Positions 41,395 to 50,508 are shown, counted from the stretch's first letter. The stretch is 64,000 nucleotides of DNA from Tatumella ptyseos (GCF_030552895.1 NZ_CP130649.1:1736001-1800000), one strand, 5' to 3'. Translations and numbers: made by a program. The notes: generated from the sequence alone by a model not told the origin.

Positions 41395-42284
41395 TCTTCA
41401 CTAGTCTCCGCGCTACGATTCCCAGGTTTATTATTACGTACAAAATCTTCAAGCTCTGTGAAAGCGGGACGTTCGGTGGTATATAAAACTTTACGACCGA
41501 ATTCCACCGCGACTTGCGGGGCATAGCCATGTAAATTGGCCAATAGCGTCACTTTAATACACTGCAACATTTTGATTTTTTCTGCCGACTTTTGACGCAG
41601 TACCGTTGCAAGAGGCGAGACAAAGCCGTAAGAAAGTAATATCCCTAAAAAGGTCCCCACCATCGCGTGAGCAATCAGTTCGCCGAGTTCTGCCGGAGGT
41701 CTATCTGCTGAGGCTAAGGCATGGACCACCCCCATCACCGCAGCCACAATACCAAAGGCAGGTAACGCGTCTCCGACTGCAGCGATACTTTGTGCAGGTA
41801 TATCGCTTTCATGCTCACAGGTTTCAATCTCTTCATCCATCAGCGATTCAATTTCTAAGGCACTCATATTCCCACTAATCATCAATCGCAAATAGTCGGT
41901 CAGGAAATGCATTAATAATAAATCAGCTGTCAGCTTGGGATATTGATTGAAAATATCACTGGCACTTGGATCTTCAATATCTTTCTCTATGGATAACAGC
42001 CCTTGCTGTCTCGATTTAGACATAATATTGAATAATAGACTCATCAGTGAAAGATAATGACTTTTAGTATAGTTTGAACCACGAAATAATATCGGTATTG
42101 ACGCCATTGTCTTTTTTAAGGCTTTACCATTATTCCCAACAAATAAAGCCCCAATACCGGCACCGCCAATTATCACCAATTCTGAAGGTTGATATAATGC
42201 TCCCATATGGCCACCTACCATCGCGTAGCCACCGAGGATCGATGCAGTCACTATAATATAGCCAATAATTATAAACACAGTCAC
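41391..42284 (-). CDS. motA: Flagellar stator protein MotA
   Basis: Four-helix stator subunit; its cytoplasmic loop pushes on FliG. The 297 residues (E. coli 295) keep the proline-rich transmembrane segment VGDALPAFGIVAAVMGVVHAL in two parts, RPPAELGELIAHAMVGTFLGILLSYG and the cytoplasmic loop with arginine and glutamate residues. It begins the motAB-cheAW unit, 79 bases after flhC. Confidence 0.97.
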   Translation of the reverse strand: MTVFIIIGYIIVTASILGGYAMVGGHMGALYQPSELVIIGGAGIGALFVGNNGKALKKTMASIPILFRGSNYTKSHYLSLMSLLFNIMSKSRQQGLLSIEKDIEDPSASDIFNQYPKLTADLLLMHFLTDYLRLMISGNMSALEIESLMDEEIETCEHESDIPAQSIAAVGDALPAFGIVAAVMGVVHALASADRPPAELGELIAHAMVGTFLGILLSYGFVSPLATVLRQKSAEKIKMLQCIKVTLLANLHGYAPQVAVEFGRKVLYTTERPAFTELEDFVRNNKPGNRSAETSEE

Positions 42285-42363
42285 TCCCTAACAAGGCACA
42301 TCCCTGATATATGAAATAAAGGAGTTACTGATAGAGATATTGCTGAAAAGTAAATTTAATTAT

Positions 42364-42948
42364 TCATAATATTCCATAACGTAACCCTTTACTCTCTTCA
42401 TACCCTTTATCGGCTTCTGAATAACAAAGTTTACGTTTTTTTATTGCTCTAGAAGGTGGCTGGCAAAGACTACACACAAAGCTTCCTTTTGGTTGATGAG
42501 CATGATTAATAAACTGCCCTTGGCACTGTCGGCAGGCGGATAGTTCAATCATTCCGCTCTCCGCAAAACGGATTAACGTCCATGCACGAGTTAATCCTAG
42601 TAGCGGTTCATCACCTTCCTCATCGGCAGGACACTGCTCTAGATAGAGACGATAAGCTAAGATAAGGCAGTCAACATCCGACTTCTCAGTCTGATTGCGT
42701 AGAAATTGCCATGCATGATAAAAAACGGTGGCGTGAATATTGTGTTCCCACGTCATAAACCAGTCCGTTGAGAAAGGCAGCATACCCTTAGGAGGGGGAG
42801 TCCCCTTAATCTCCTTGTATAATCTTATTAAACGTCCGCGACTTAATACCGTCTCATTCTCCAGTAGCTGTAATCTTGCCCCCAATCTGATTAATTCCAT
42901 TGCAACACGAATATCGTGCCCCTCTCTGAGTACGCTTTTTTCTTTCAT
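42364..42948 (-). CDS. flhC: Flagellar master regulator FlhC
   Basis: With FlhD forms the heterohexamer that turns on class 2 flagellar genes. The 194 residues (E. coli 192) keep the zinc ligands Cys139, Cys142, Cys159 and Cys162 (CRQC and CSLC). The start lies ten bases after the flhD stop. Confidence 0.97.
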   Translation of the reverse strand: MKEKSVLREGHDIRVAMELIRLGARLQLLENETVLSRGRLIRLYKEIKGTPPPKGMLPFSTDWFMTWEHNIHATVFYHAWQFLRNQTEKSDVDCLILAYRLYLEQCPADEEGDEPLLGLTRAWTLIRFAESGMIELSACRQCQGQFINHAHQPKGSFVCSLCQPPSRAIKKRKLCYSEADKGYEESKGLRYGIL

Positions 42949-42958
42949 GATATCCCCA

Positions 42959-43297
42959 CTATTGTCTTATTCTTTTATTATTACTACGCGCATTTAATAA
43001 ATTACTGGCTAGCATAATACCTGTGTGGATCTGCTGTAGGTCATCGACTCGAGAATCTTGCGTCAGTTTTTCAACCACTTCTATTTTCTCAAATCGAAAC
43101 TTACATATAAGTTGGTTTGTTTCGGCAAGTTTGACTAATTCATGTAGACTTAGTCCCATTATTTTTTCAGCTAACTCTCCTTCCATTCCAAGCCGATAAA
43201 ATGCTGAATATTTATCTTCTTTAAGCATTCTTTGCGCTAAGAGAAGATATGATAAATTGATCCCATAGATTTGTTTGACAATATCTGAATTATCCAT
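42959..43297 (-). CDS. flhD: Flagellar master regulator FlhD
   Basis: Partner of FlhC. The 112 residues (E. coli 116) keep [34 protein letters not shown] and [23 protein letters not shown] precedes the ATG. A 558-base AT-rich region lies upstream. Confidence 0.96.
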   Translation of the reverse strand: MDNSDIVKQIYGINLSYLLLAQRMLKEDKYSAFYRLGMEGELAEKIMGLSLHELVKLAETNQLICKFRFEKIEVVEKLTQDSRVDDLQQIHTGIMLASNLLNARSNNKRIRQ

Positions 43298-43439
43298 ATT
43301 TTCCTCAAATAATTATCTAATAATAAATAAAATACAGGCTGGTAGTATAAAGATATTTTATTGGTCTTTATAATATTATTAGAAGTTACCTTGTTATCAA
43401 TAATTTCACAATACACATTATTAAACATTTAAGTTTCAT

Positions 43440-43455
43440 ATTGATTTAGATCATA
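43440..43455. promoter_or_regulatory. Candidate CRP site upstream of flhDC
   Basis: ATTGATTTAGATCATA agrees with the CRP consensus TGTGATCTAGATCACA at 12 of 16 positions, including the GAT-N-TAGATCA core. It is about 145 bases before the flhD start. In E. coli CRP activates flhDC from an upstream site. AT richness of the region raises the chance of a random match. Confidence 0.4.
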
Positions 43456-43818
43456 TAGATTAAGAATGGCATTAAAGTTCACGAGATGGAGTTATATTAA
43501 AAGCAGAGTAGAAATTAAATCATCAGTAAAAGATATCTGATCATTTTTATATTACTTATATTAAAATAGCTTGAATATATATAAAATAAAACACCACAAT
43601 CTGCGAGATTAAAATAGTAATTAACAAACATAAAGTAATCAATAGTATAAGCTAAGTGATATTTCTGCTCCTGTTCAATTCATTGATGGGAATATTGACC
43701 CATGTTTTTTTAAGGAGCAAGGTTAGGACGTGATATCTAAAAAAAAACCATAAAATAAAAGTTAAAATCCTTATAATTTTATAGGGGGAATATTAAGATT
43801 TTTTCATATTAGAGCGGA

Positions 43819-43846
43819 ATCTCCTATCACCGCAGTGATAGGAGAT
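43819..43846 (-). terminator. Perfect hairpin after otsA
   Basis: ATCTCCTATCAC-CGCA-GTGATAGGAGAT is a perfect 12-bp stem, ten bases after the otsA stop. No immediate T run follows on the minus strand (a T-poor stretch comes first), so it may be a factor-dependent terminator or a 3' stabilising hairpin rather than a simple intrinsic terminator. Confidence 0.55.
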
Positions 43847-43855
43847 GGCAATTCG

Positions 43856-45235
43856 TTAACGCCCTATTTTGTAGAGATCGTCTAAAAAGGTTTCGCGCCA
43901 ACGAGTAATAGTTTGATGGCTGAGAGTCTCCATCATGATTGCGTGCCGCCGAACGCGCTCTTCTTTACTCATGGTCGTCGCATGTAAAATGGCCTTCGCC
44001 ACCTCATCGCGATCATAGGGATTCACCAATAATGATTCGGTCAGCTCACAGGCTGCCCCAGCGAATTTCGATAGGATCAGTACACCAGGGTTAGACGGGT
44101 CTTGCGCAGCCAAGTACTCTTTGGCAACCAAATTCATCCCATCGCGTAGCGGCGTAATCAGCGCAATATCTGTCAGCCGGAAAATTTTCATTAATAGACG
44201 GCGATCAAAGTGCTGGTTTAGGTAATAGAGGGGCGTCCAGCTCATCGTGCCGTATTTCCCATTTATTCTGCCTGCTTCCGTTTCGAGCTGATGACGTATC
44301 GCTTGGTAGGCTTGCACCTCACCGCGCGAGGTCGGCGCGATCTGCGTGTAGCGGATATTTCCGCGGTGCTCGGGGTATTTTTCTAGGAAACTTTCATAAG
44401 CAAGAAACCGCTCTGGGATCCCTTTTGAATAATCTAAGCGCTCGCAGGCAATGATATTTTTGGCATCACCGAGCTCTTGTCGAATAGCCTGCATTTTCGG
44501 CGGAAGTGGACCTTCTGCTAATTTACGAATGCTCTCGGGGTCAATGCCAATTGGATAATCGTGGACATGGAAGGTGTTACCATAAGCTTGATAAACGCCC
44601 TCTTCTAGCGTCACCAACTCCGTCTCATGGCCAATCGCAGCTAAAAACGCTTTCGCATCACGTTCTGTTTGAAAGCCTAGTAAATTATAGGCGGTCATTA
44701 ATCGTAAGATTTCTTGGTAGTCCGGTAGCGCCATCAACACTTCAGGGGCTGGGAAGGGAATATGCAAGAAAAATCCGAGTGGATGTGAGCTACCCTGCTG
44801 ACGTAGCGCCGCCGCAAAAGGTAATAAATGGTAGTCATGCACCCACACCACATCATCTTGTTGCAGCAGTGGAGAAAGTTTAGCTGCGAGTAGTTCGTTG
44901 ACATGTAAGTAGCCTTCCCATGCCTCACGCTGATATTCGACGAGATCGAGGCGATAATGAAAAGCAGGCCAGATCACGGTATTCGAGAATTGGCTATAAT
45001 ACAGGTCGTAATCATTTTGGGTCAGTGAGCAGGCGGCATAGGTGATATTTTTCTCTTGCTCGATCTGTAGAGGCTCCTCCTCCCCCGTAATTTTACTGAT
45101 TTCTCCGTTCCATCCGAACCAGAGTCCGCCCTGCTCTTGTAGAGCATCCAATAATCCGACGGCTAATCCACCGGCTCCATTTTTACTGTTATCAGGGAGT
45201 GCGATACGGTTGGAGACAACCACTAATCTACCCAT
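43856..45235 (-). CDS. otsA: Trehalose-6-phosphate synthase OtsA
   Basis: GT20 enzyme joining UDP-glucose and glucose 6-phosphate into trehalose 6-phosphate, an osmotic and stationary-phase protectant. The 459 residues (E. coli 474) begin MGRLVVVSNRIA, with GAGGAG eight bases before the ATG at 45235; an in-frame GTG three codons earlier is less likely. Marks include VWVHDYHLLPFA, FFLHIPFPAPE, RLDYSKGIPERFLAYE and TPLRDGMNLVAKEY. It overlaps otsB by eight bases. Confidence 0.97.
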   Translation of the reverse strand: MGRLVVVSNRIALPDNSKNGAGGLAVGLLDALQEQGGLWFGWNGEISKITGEEEPLQIEQEKNITYAACSLTQNDYDLYYSQFSNTVIWPAFHYRLDLVEYQREAWEGYLHVNELLAAKLSPLLQQDDVVWVHDYHLLPFAAALRQQGSSHPLGFFLHIPFPAPEVLMALPDYQEILRLMTAYNLLGFQTERDAKAFLAAIGHETELVTLEEGVYQAYGNTFHVHDYPIGIDPESIRKLAEGPLPPKMQAIRQELGDAKNIIACERLDYSKGIPERFLAYESFLEKYPEHRGNIRYTQIAPTSRGEVQAYQAIRHQLETEAGRINGKYGTMSWTPLYYLNQHFDRRLLMKIFRLTDIALITPLRDGMNLVAKEYLAAQDPSNPGVLILSKFAGAACELTESLLVNPYDRDEVAKAILHATTMSKEERVRRHAIMMETLSHQTITRWRETFLDDLYKIGR

Positions 45236-46001
45236 GCTGTACACTCCTCATTTTATCTAGATCAATATTATTGTTGGCTAAATCATCTAACCACTGGTGC
45301 AGGGCTATCACGTTGGGTAATCGGTGGATCGCTTCGCTCTCACCACTACCAATTTTAATAGAAATCCCATGTTGCTGGTTCACATACTGGAAGCCGGCTT
45401 CGTCCGTGATATCGTCGCCCAAAAAAACTGGAATGCGGCCTTTAAAGGGAGGGGTTTGCATAAGGAAATTTATCGCCTTACCTTTATCACAGGCACGCGG
45501 TTTGATCTCCCACACACACTTTCCTGCTTGGACTTTAAAATCGGGGTAACGCTCCACGATATTCTTGGCCAATTGCTGCAATGCCGCCTGCGCGTTAGGC
45601 GCTTGTCGGTAATGTAAGGCAAACGCAATGCCTTTCTCTTCTAAACGTACGCCCGCCAGCGACGTAATTTCCCGTGATAAGTACTGTTCAATGTCGCCAA
45701 GCTGCTGCGCATCGACATGCGTTATCGTCAGTTCACCGTTGAGTGTGCGGATTTCGGCGCCGTGGATACCTGCCGCCGCCCCGTGCAGTGGGTAGGTTAA
45801 CGCATCAATTTGGCTTAACGGTCGCCCTGAAACAAAAGCGATGGCTCCCCCTGACTGTTGGGTTAATTGTTTAAGATCAGCCACTGCCGAAGACGGTATT
45901 GATACGGCTTCTGGTGTCGCTTGAAGGTCAGCTAGCGTACCATCGATATCAAAAAAAAATGCGTAGTGATTTTGTCGGCATCGTTGCCGCAGTTCATTCA
46001 T
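45228..46001 (-). CDS. otsB: Trehalose-6-phosphate phosphatase OtsB
   Basis: HAD-family phosphatase releasing trehalose. The chosen start gives 257 residues (E. coli 266), with the nucleophile motif FFFDIDGTLAD near residue 20, FVSGRPLSQID, GKCVWEIKPRACDKGKAI and FLGDDITDEAGF. An in-frame ATG nine codons upstream (46028) is possible; neither start has a strong Shine-Dalgarno sequence. It leads otsBA. Confidence 0.96.
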   Translation of the reverse strand: MNELRQRCRQNHYAFFFDIDGTLADLQATPEAVSIPSSAVADLKQLTQQSGGAIAFVSGRPLSQIDALTYPLHGAAAGIHGAEIRTLNGELTITHVDAQQLGDIEQYLSREITSLAGVRLEEKGIAFALHYRQAPNAQAALQQLAKNIVERYPDFKVQAGKCVWEIKPRACDKGKAINFLMQTPPFKGRIPVFLGDDITDEAGFQYVNQQHGISIKIGSGESEAIHRLPNVIALHQWLDDLANNNIDLDKMRSVQHG

Positions 46002-46281
46002 AAATACTCGCTTTCTTTGGTTGCGCATCGCGGTGAAGAGCCTACTTGTTATGTGGGATCAACGCCTCTCACTCAGTTATAAAAATGTAATAATTAAGAA
46101 TATTATGTGATTCATTAATGTTACTAAGTATAGACTCAATCTCGACGATTGCGCGGCGAATCAGAAAGTTACCTAATTAATAGGGCAAGAACGGCTCCGA
46201 CTGCACAATCTGCTCATGGTCACCGTGAAGACATTCCGCTACTCTAGGGGGATGAAAAATGACGTTAATAATGAGGTCTAT

Positions 46282-46815
46282 ATGGCAACTGAATATGCAA
46301 TTATTGCAGGCGGCTGTTTCTGGTGTACGGAAGCCGTCTTTCAAAGCTTGAAAGGGGTGTCGTCTGTCGAAAGTGGTTATACCGGTGGCGCGTCAGCGGA
46401 TCCAACGTATGAACAAGTCTGTAGCGGGTCGACTGGCCATGCAGAAGCCATTCGTATTGGTTTTGATCCTGAGCAGATTAGTTATGCCGATCTCCTCGCG
46501 GTGAGTTTTGCTACCCACGATCCAACCCAGCTTAACCGCCAAGGTAACGATATCGGTACGCAATACCGTTCCGCTATTTTTCCTCTGGATGCTGCACAAC
46601 GACAGACCGCTGAACAAGCGATCAAACTGGCCCAGCAGGATCACTCGCAACCCATAGTCACCACGATTGAAACCTTTACCCTGTGGTACCCTGCTGAAGA
46701 TTATCATCAAGATTATTGGGATCGCGTAGGAGCAAACAATGGTTTCTGTATGGCAGTGATTCCACCTAAGCTACAGAAGTTACGTAAGAAATTTGCAGAT
46801 CGGGTTAAGGATTAA
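46282..46815 (+). CDS. msrA: Peptide methionine sulfoxide reductase MsrA (short form)
   Basis: Reduces methionine-S-sulfoxide in proteins. The ATG at 46282 has GAGGT six bases before it and gives 177 residues starting just before the catalytic motif GGCFWC (Cys12). Further marks are SGYTGG, YEQVCSGSTGHAEA, HDPTQLNRQGNDIGTQYRSAIF and the C-terminal AEDYHQDYW. E. coli MsrA is 212 residues with an N-terminal extension, so this is the short form. A second cysteine near the C terminus (NGFCMAV) could serve in resolving the disulfide. Confidence 0.93.
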   Translation: MATEYAIIAGGCFWCTEAVFQSLKGVSSVESGYTGGASADPTYEQVCSGSTGHAEAIRIGFDPEQISYADLLAVSFATHDPTQLNRQGNDIGTQYRSAIFPLDAAQRQTAEQAIKLAQQDHSQPIVTTIETFTLWYPAEDYHQDYWDRVGANNGFCMAVIPPKLQKLRKKFADRVKD

Positions 46816-46886
46816 GCTGAAAAAGCACGACATTCCGCCGAGTCGCTCAGCTCTTGAGCGGATAAGTAAAAAGCGTGAAATAGTAC

Positions 46887-46915
46887 TTGACCGTTGCGGG
46901 GCGACTCCCTATAGT
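46887..46915 (+). promoter_or_regulatory. Promoter of tRNA-Ser
   Basis: TTGACC (46887-46892), a 17-base spacer and TATAGT (46910-46915), followed by a GC-rich discriminator AGCGCCCCG. This is the layout of a strong, stringently controlled stable-RNA promoter. Confidence 0.85.
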
Positions 46916-46953
46916 AGCGCCCCGTTAGCGCTGCAAAGCTTAACAAACAATTT

Positions 46954-47041
46954 GGTGAGGTGTCCGAGTGGCTGAAGGAGCACGCCTGGAAAGTGTGTAT
47001 ACGGCAACGTATCGAGGGTTCGAATCCCTCCCTCACCGCCA
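46954..47041 (+). tRNA. tRNA-Ser (anticodon GGA)
   Basis: An 88-base class II tRNA with encoded CCA. GGTGAGG pairs with CCTCACC in the acceptor stem, the anticodon GGA is at 46988-46990 within CTGGAAA, a long variable arm follows, and the T loop reads GGTTCGAATCC. It is nearly identical to E. coli serW/serX. Confidence 0.98.
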
Positions 47042-47049
47042 TATTCTGT

Positions 47050-47096
47050 AAAAGAGTGACTATAACTCTTTTCCCATTAGCACTTCCATGCTAATG
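47050..47096 (+). other. Two hairpins in the tRNA-Ser trailer
   Basis: AAAAGAGT-7-ACTCTTTT (47050-47072) and CATTAGCA-6-TGCTAATG (47075-47096) are perfect 8-bp inverted repeats lying between the tRNA 3' end and the terminator, so they should be part of the primary transcript. Confidence 0.7.
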
Positions 47097-47101
47097 ACGA
47101 A

Positions 47102-47131
47102 ACCCAGTGCTATTGGCACTGGGTTTTTTTT
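47102..47131 (+). terminator. Intrinsic terminator of tRNA-Ser
   Basis: ACCCAGTGC-TATTG-GCACTGGGT (47102-47124) followed by eight T. It ends the tRNA-Ser transcript about 60 bases past the CCA. Confidence 0.94.
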
Positions 47132-47238
47132 GACTTAATTTCTTTCTTCCGCGCCCCATATTTCCTAAATAACGCTTTCCATCATAGGGTTATGCAAATC
47201 TACGCGTTTGGGACTTGCACCTTTCAGTAAAATACAGA

Positions 47239-47258
47239 TACTGTATATATTTACAGTA
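47239..47258. promoter_or_regulatory. LexA (SOS) box of umuDC
   Basis: TACTGTATATATTTACAGTA matches the LexA consensus TACTGTATATATATACAGTA with one change and perfect CTG-N10-CAG ends. It is 21 bases before the umuD start and should cover the -10 region, giving tight repression. Confidence 0.96.
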
Positions 47259-47279
47259 TTAATCTGAGAGGCGATGACA

Positions 47280-47702
47280 ATGTTATGTTATCAACCTGCA
47301 CGTATTCGTGCGCTCCTTGAGCTACCTTTGTTTATTAGTCGTATTCCTTGCGGCTTCCCCTCCCCTGCTCTGGACTACGTTGAGCAACGTATCGACCTTA
47401 ACCAACTTCTTATCAGCCACCCCAGCGCGACCTATTTTGTTAAAGTGAGCGGTGACTCAATGATTGATGGCGGGATCAGTGAGGGAGATATGCTGGTGGT
47501 CGATAGCGCCTTGACCGCGAAACAGGGCGATATTATCGTTGCCTCTTTAGCCGGAGAGTTTACCGTTAAGCAGCTGATGCTAAAGCCCACTCTGCACCTC
47601 CTACCATTAAATACAGCTTATGCCGCTATTCCTATTGATGATGCCGACCAATTCGAAATTTTTGGTGTCGTAAAGCATGTTATCAAAACGCTGAATCCCT
47701 AA
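47280..47702 (+). CDS. umuD: Translesion polymerase V subunit UmuD
   Basis: LexA-like protein that cleaves itself on RecA filaments to form UmuD', the partner of UmuC. From the ATG at 47280 the protein has 140 residues, and the cleavage pair Cys24-Gly25, Ser60 and Lys97 fall on the same numbers as in E. coli. An ATG two codons earlier (47274) is too close to GAGAGG. Its stop shares a base with the umuC start (TAATG). Confidence 0.97.
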   Translation: MLCYQPARIRALLELPLFISRIPCGFPSPALDYVEQRIDLNQLLISHPSATYFVKVSGDSMIDGGISEGDMLVVDSALTAKQGDIIVASLAGEFTVKQLMLKPTLHLLPLNTAYAAIPIDDADQFEIFGVVKHVIKTLNP

Positions 47703-48964
47703 TGTTTGCGTTAGTTGATGTCAACTCGTTCTATGCTTCCTGCGAAACGATCTTTCGTCCCGATCTTCGCGGTAAACCAGTGGTCGTACTAAGCAATAAT
47801 GATGGTTGTGTTATCGCTCGCTCCGCAGAGGCCAAAGCACTGAACATTCGAATGGGTGAACCCTATTTCAAACTTACACAGCAAACCTTTCCTCAAAAAA
47901 TAGCGGTCTTTAGCTCTAATTACGCCTTATATGCGGACATGAGCCATCGCGTGATGACGCTATTGGAGGAGATGGCCCCGCATGTCGAAATTTATTCAAT
48001 CGATGAGGCCTTTCTTAACCTTACTGGTATGGCGGCATATGGCTCGCTAGAGCAGTACGGCCAACAGGTACGACAACGTATTAAAAATGAAGCACATCTG
48101 ATGGTCGGTGTCGGCATTGCGCCCACTAAGACACTGGCGAAGCTCGCCAATTATGCCGCAAAAAAATGGGTAAAAACCGCAGGTGTGGTTGATCTCTCCT
48201 CGCCACTCCGACAAAACAAATTACTGCCGCTGGTGCCGGTAGAAGAAGTCTGGGGCATTGGCCGTCGATTGAGTAAAAAACTTCAACAGCTCGGCGTTTA
48301 TACTGCCGCCGATCTTGCCAAACAAGATACCCAGTTTATCCGTAAATCTTTTTCGGTCATTGTTGAACGAACAGTACGCGAATTACGCGGCGAGCCATGC
48401 TTAGCCCTAGAGGAGTTTGCACCGGTAAAGCAGCAGATACTCTGTTCCCGCTCATTTTCTCAGCGTATTACCGACTACCGCCAGATGCGTGAAGCGGTCT
48501 GTAATTATGCCGTCCGGGCTGCCGAAAAATTACGTATTGAAAAACAGTATTGTCGCCAAGTAGGCGTTTTTATCCGTACCAGTCCGCATGCTGTCGGCGA
48601 AATTTATTATGCGAATCAACTTACCGGTCAACTCCTCACGCCTTCTCAAGATACGCGCGATATCGTACGACTAGCCCTTTATCTACTCGATCAAATTTGG
48701 CGCGAAGGCCCACGCTATATGAAGGCAGGGATTATCTTAGGCGATTTTTTTCAGCAAGGTGTGGCGCAGCTTAATCTTTTTGATCCGCTAGCCCCTCACG
48801 CTAACAGCGACGCATTAATGCACGTTGTTGATGGGATCAATCAAAGTGGCAGAGGAACGATTTGGTTTGCAGGGCAAGGAATTCAAAAATCGTGGGCGAT
48901 GAAGCGAGAGAAATTATCCCCTGCCTATACGACCCGTTACCAAGATTTACCTTGGGTAAAGTAA
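47702..48964 (+). CDS. umuC: Translesion DNA polymerase V catalytic subunit UmuC
   Basis: Y-family polymerase that copies damaged DNA with UmuD'2 and RecA. The 420 residues (E. coli 422) show the metal aspartate in LVDVNSFYASCE, the catalytic block SIDEAFLNL, the helix-hairpin-helix WGIGRRLSKKL and the C-terminal little-finger region, with a clamp-binding QLNLF at about residue 358. It ends five bases from a convergent gene. Confidence 0.97.
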   Translation: MFALVDVNSFYASCETIFRPDLRGKPVVVLSNNDGCVIARSAEAKALNIRMGEPYFKLTQQTFPQKIAVFSSNYALYADMSHRVMTLLEEMAPHVEIYSIDEAFLNLTGMAAYGSLEQYGQQVRQRIKNEAHLMVGVGIAPTKTLAKLANYAAKKWVKTAGVVDLSSPLRQNKLLPLVPVEEVWGIGRRLSKKLQQLGVYTAADLAKQDTQFIRKSFSVIVERTVRELRGEPCLALEEFAPVKQQILCSRSFSQRITDYRQMREAVCNYAVRAAEKLRIEKQYCRQVGVFIRTSPHAVGEIYYANQLTGQLLTPSQDTRDIVRLALYLLDQIWREGPRYMKAGIILGDFFQQGVAQLNLFDPLAPHANSDALMHVVDGINQSGRGTIWFAGQGIQKSWAMKREKLSPAYTTRYQDLPWVK

Positions 48965-48969
48965 GGCGT

Positions 48970-50007
48970 CTACTGCAATTCAGTGATGAGCGTCTTCATG
49001 AGCGGCATCGCCTCTAAGGGCCGTAATGCCGTTACGCCCGTCCCCGCCCAACACACTTGGTAATCGGCGACGCCTTGCGCACTGGCGACCTTATCCAATT
49101 GCTTGGCAAGAGCGTAACTATAAGGATAGTCCGCATGGGGAGGACGTAGCGGGCTGTCAATATCTTGCTGCCAACGCCCTATAACCCCGCGAGCAGGTCG
49201 CCCAGAAATGACATCCGTAATTTGCGTCCCGGTCGCCGTGGCTAAACGTTGTCTTAGCGAGTCGCTCGCGGCAGACTCTTGGCAGGTAATAAATGCAGTC
49301 CCCAATTGTGCAGCACTCGCCCCTTGGGCTAACAGCTCATTAATTTGTCCTCCCGTCATTACGCCCCCTGCGCTAATAATAGGTAGCGAGACCTGTGGCG
49401 CTAATTGCTGTAATAACTGCTGAGTACTCAGTCCCGCATCACAAAGCGGGTCGAAAGTCGCACGGTGCCCTCCCGCTTCGATCCCTTGCGCAATAATCGC
49501 TGAGCACCCCTGCTGTTGGGCATAGAGTGCCTCACTGAGCCGTGTCACACTCACCCAATAAGGGATTTTCGCATGCTGTAAGGCTTGCAGGATAGACTTA
49601 GGTGGTAGACCAAAGTGAAAACTGACGACTGCTGGGCGGGTGGCGAGGATGACATCGAGTAACTCAGGCGAGTCAGCAAAGGAAGCATAAGGGGCAACAA
49701 GCTGCGAAGGCACAGCCTGCTCAAATTGCGTAAAATGCGCTGAAAGGTACTGGCACCATGCTCGGCTTTTAACCGGATCCAAGGGTACGGAACGGTGACA
49801 AAAGAAGTTGACCTGAAAAGGCTGACTGGTCAGCTGTTGCGTCCCCCTGATTGCGGCCTCAGCCTGAAAAGCATCACAAGCACCTAGCCCTAAGGCACCA
49901 AGCCCTCCCGCCTCAGAGACCCGGCTGGCCAATAGCGGTGTGGTTATGCCAGCCATCGGCGCTAAAAAAATCGGATAACGTACGCCTAACTGAGTGAGTA
50001 ACGACAT
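48970..50007 (-). CDS. Nitronate monooxygenase (NPD family)
   Basis: FMN enzyme that oxidises nitronates such as propionate 3-nitronate, a plant and fungal toxin. The 345 residues form a TIM barrel with PIFLAPMAGITTPLLA at the N terminus, SFHFGLPP, the catalytic histidine in GIEAGGHRATFD, ISAGGVMTGGQI and LGTAFITCQES for phosphate binding. It lies 18 bases downstream of the acetyltransferase gene, likely in one transcript. The substrate is inferred from the family. Confidence 0.88.
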   Translation of the reverse strand: MSLLTQLGVRYPIFLAPMAGITTPLLASRVSEAGGLGALGLGACDAFQAEAAIRGTQQLTSQPFQVNFFCHRSVPLDPVKSRAWCQYLSAHFTQFEQAVPSQLVAPYASFADSPELLDVILATRPAVVSFHFGLPPKSILQALQHAKIPYWVSVTRLSEALYAQQQGCSAIIAQGIEAGGHRATFDPLCDAGLSTQQLLQQLAPQVSLPIISAGGVMTGGQINELLAQGASAAQLGTAFITCQESAASDSLRQRLATATGTQITDVISGRPARGVIGRWQQDIDSPLRPPHADYPYSYALAKQLDKVASAQGVADYQVCWAGTGVTALRPLEAMPLMKTLITELQ

Positions 50008-50025
50008 ACTGAGTCCTTGTATAGC

Positions 50026-50508
50026 TTACTGATCTCGCCGGTAAAGCATCTCGATACAGTCGAAAGTATAGTTGGCGGCAGGCGAATAGTGGGTATCATT
50101 GCGCACGCGTAGAAAACCTTGTTTAAGATAAAACCCCTCAGCATTAGGGGTAGAAGAGAGGGCAATAGTTTCTACGCCTTGCACTAGCGCCTCTTGCTTT
50201 ATACGCGTCATAATGCGTGAAGCGAGCCCTTGCCCCATTGCTTCAGGCAAGGTAAACATCGCTTCAACACGCTGCGTCTTGATATCCAAATATCCTGTCG
50301 CTAGCAGCCGACCTTGCTCTTTCTCTGCAACATAAAAGGGATTGTGCAATATCGCCTGTCGATAATCACTAGGCATTACCTCTGGCGTCCACGCGGTGAT
50401 GGCAGATAAGGGGTAGCAGGCTTGGCACTGTGCAACTAGCGCTAGATTACGGATACGCCAACAGACCTCGGCCTCGTCCCCCCGCGCTCTTCTAATCCTT
50501 ATTGTCAT
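50026..50508 (-). CDS. GNAT family N-acetyltransferase
   Basis: A 160-residue acetyltransferase; the acetyl-CoA loop is the MGQGLASRIM block near residue 95 preceded by the MFTLPEA strand, and NAEGFYLKQGF is the motif B region. GAGGGAG precedes the ATG. The substrate cannot be inferred. It is followed closely by the nitronate monooxygenase gene and is separated from phoH by a terminator. Confidence 0.88.
   Translation of the reverse strand: MTIRIRRARGDEAEVCWRIRNLALVAQCQACYPLSAITAWTPEVMPSDYRQAILHNPFYVAEKEQGRLLATGYLDIKTQRVEAMFTLPEAMGQGLASRIMTRIKQEALVQGVETIALSSTPNAEGFYLKQGFLRVRNDTHYSPAANYTFDCIEMLYRRDQ

Larger units (their letters stand above)
43298..43855. other. AT-rich control region of flhDC
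   Basis: No supportable gene is seen on either strand. The position, length and composition fit the long, heavily regulated promoter and leader of flhDC. A CRP-like site lies at 43440-43455. E. coli has uspC (yecG) between flhDC and otsBA; it is absent. Confidence 0.7.

Noticed and set aside
42285..42363. Sigma-28 promoter directly upstream of motA
   Set aside because: A TAAA and a GCAATATC are present on the minus strand but with the wrong spacing (about seven instead of eleven bases).
46812..47042. A 76-residue minus-strand frame reading AVREGFEPSIRC and running antisense to the tRNA
   Set aside because: This is the well-known false protein made by translating the complement of tRNA-Ser; it overlaps the tRNA and its promoter completely.
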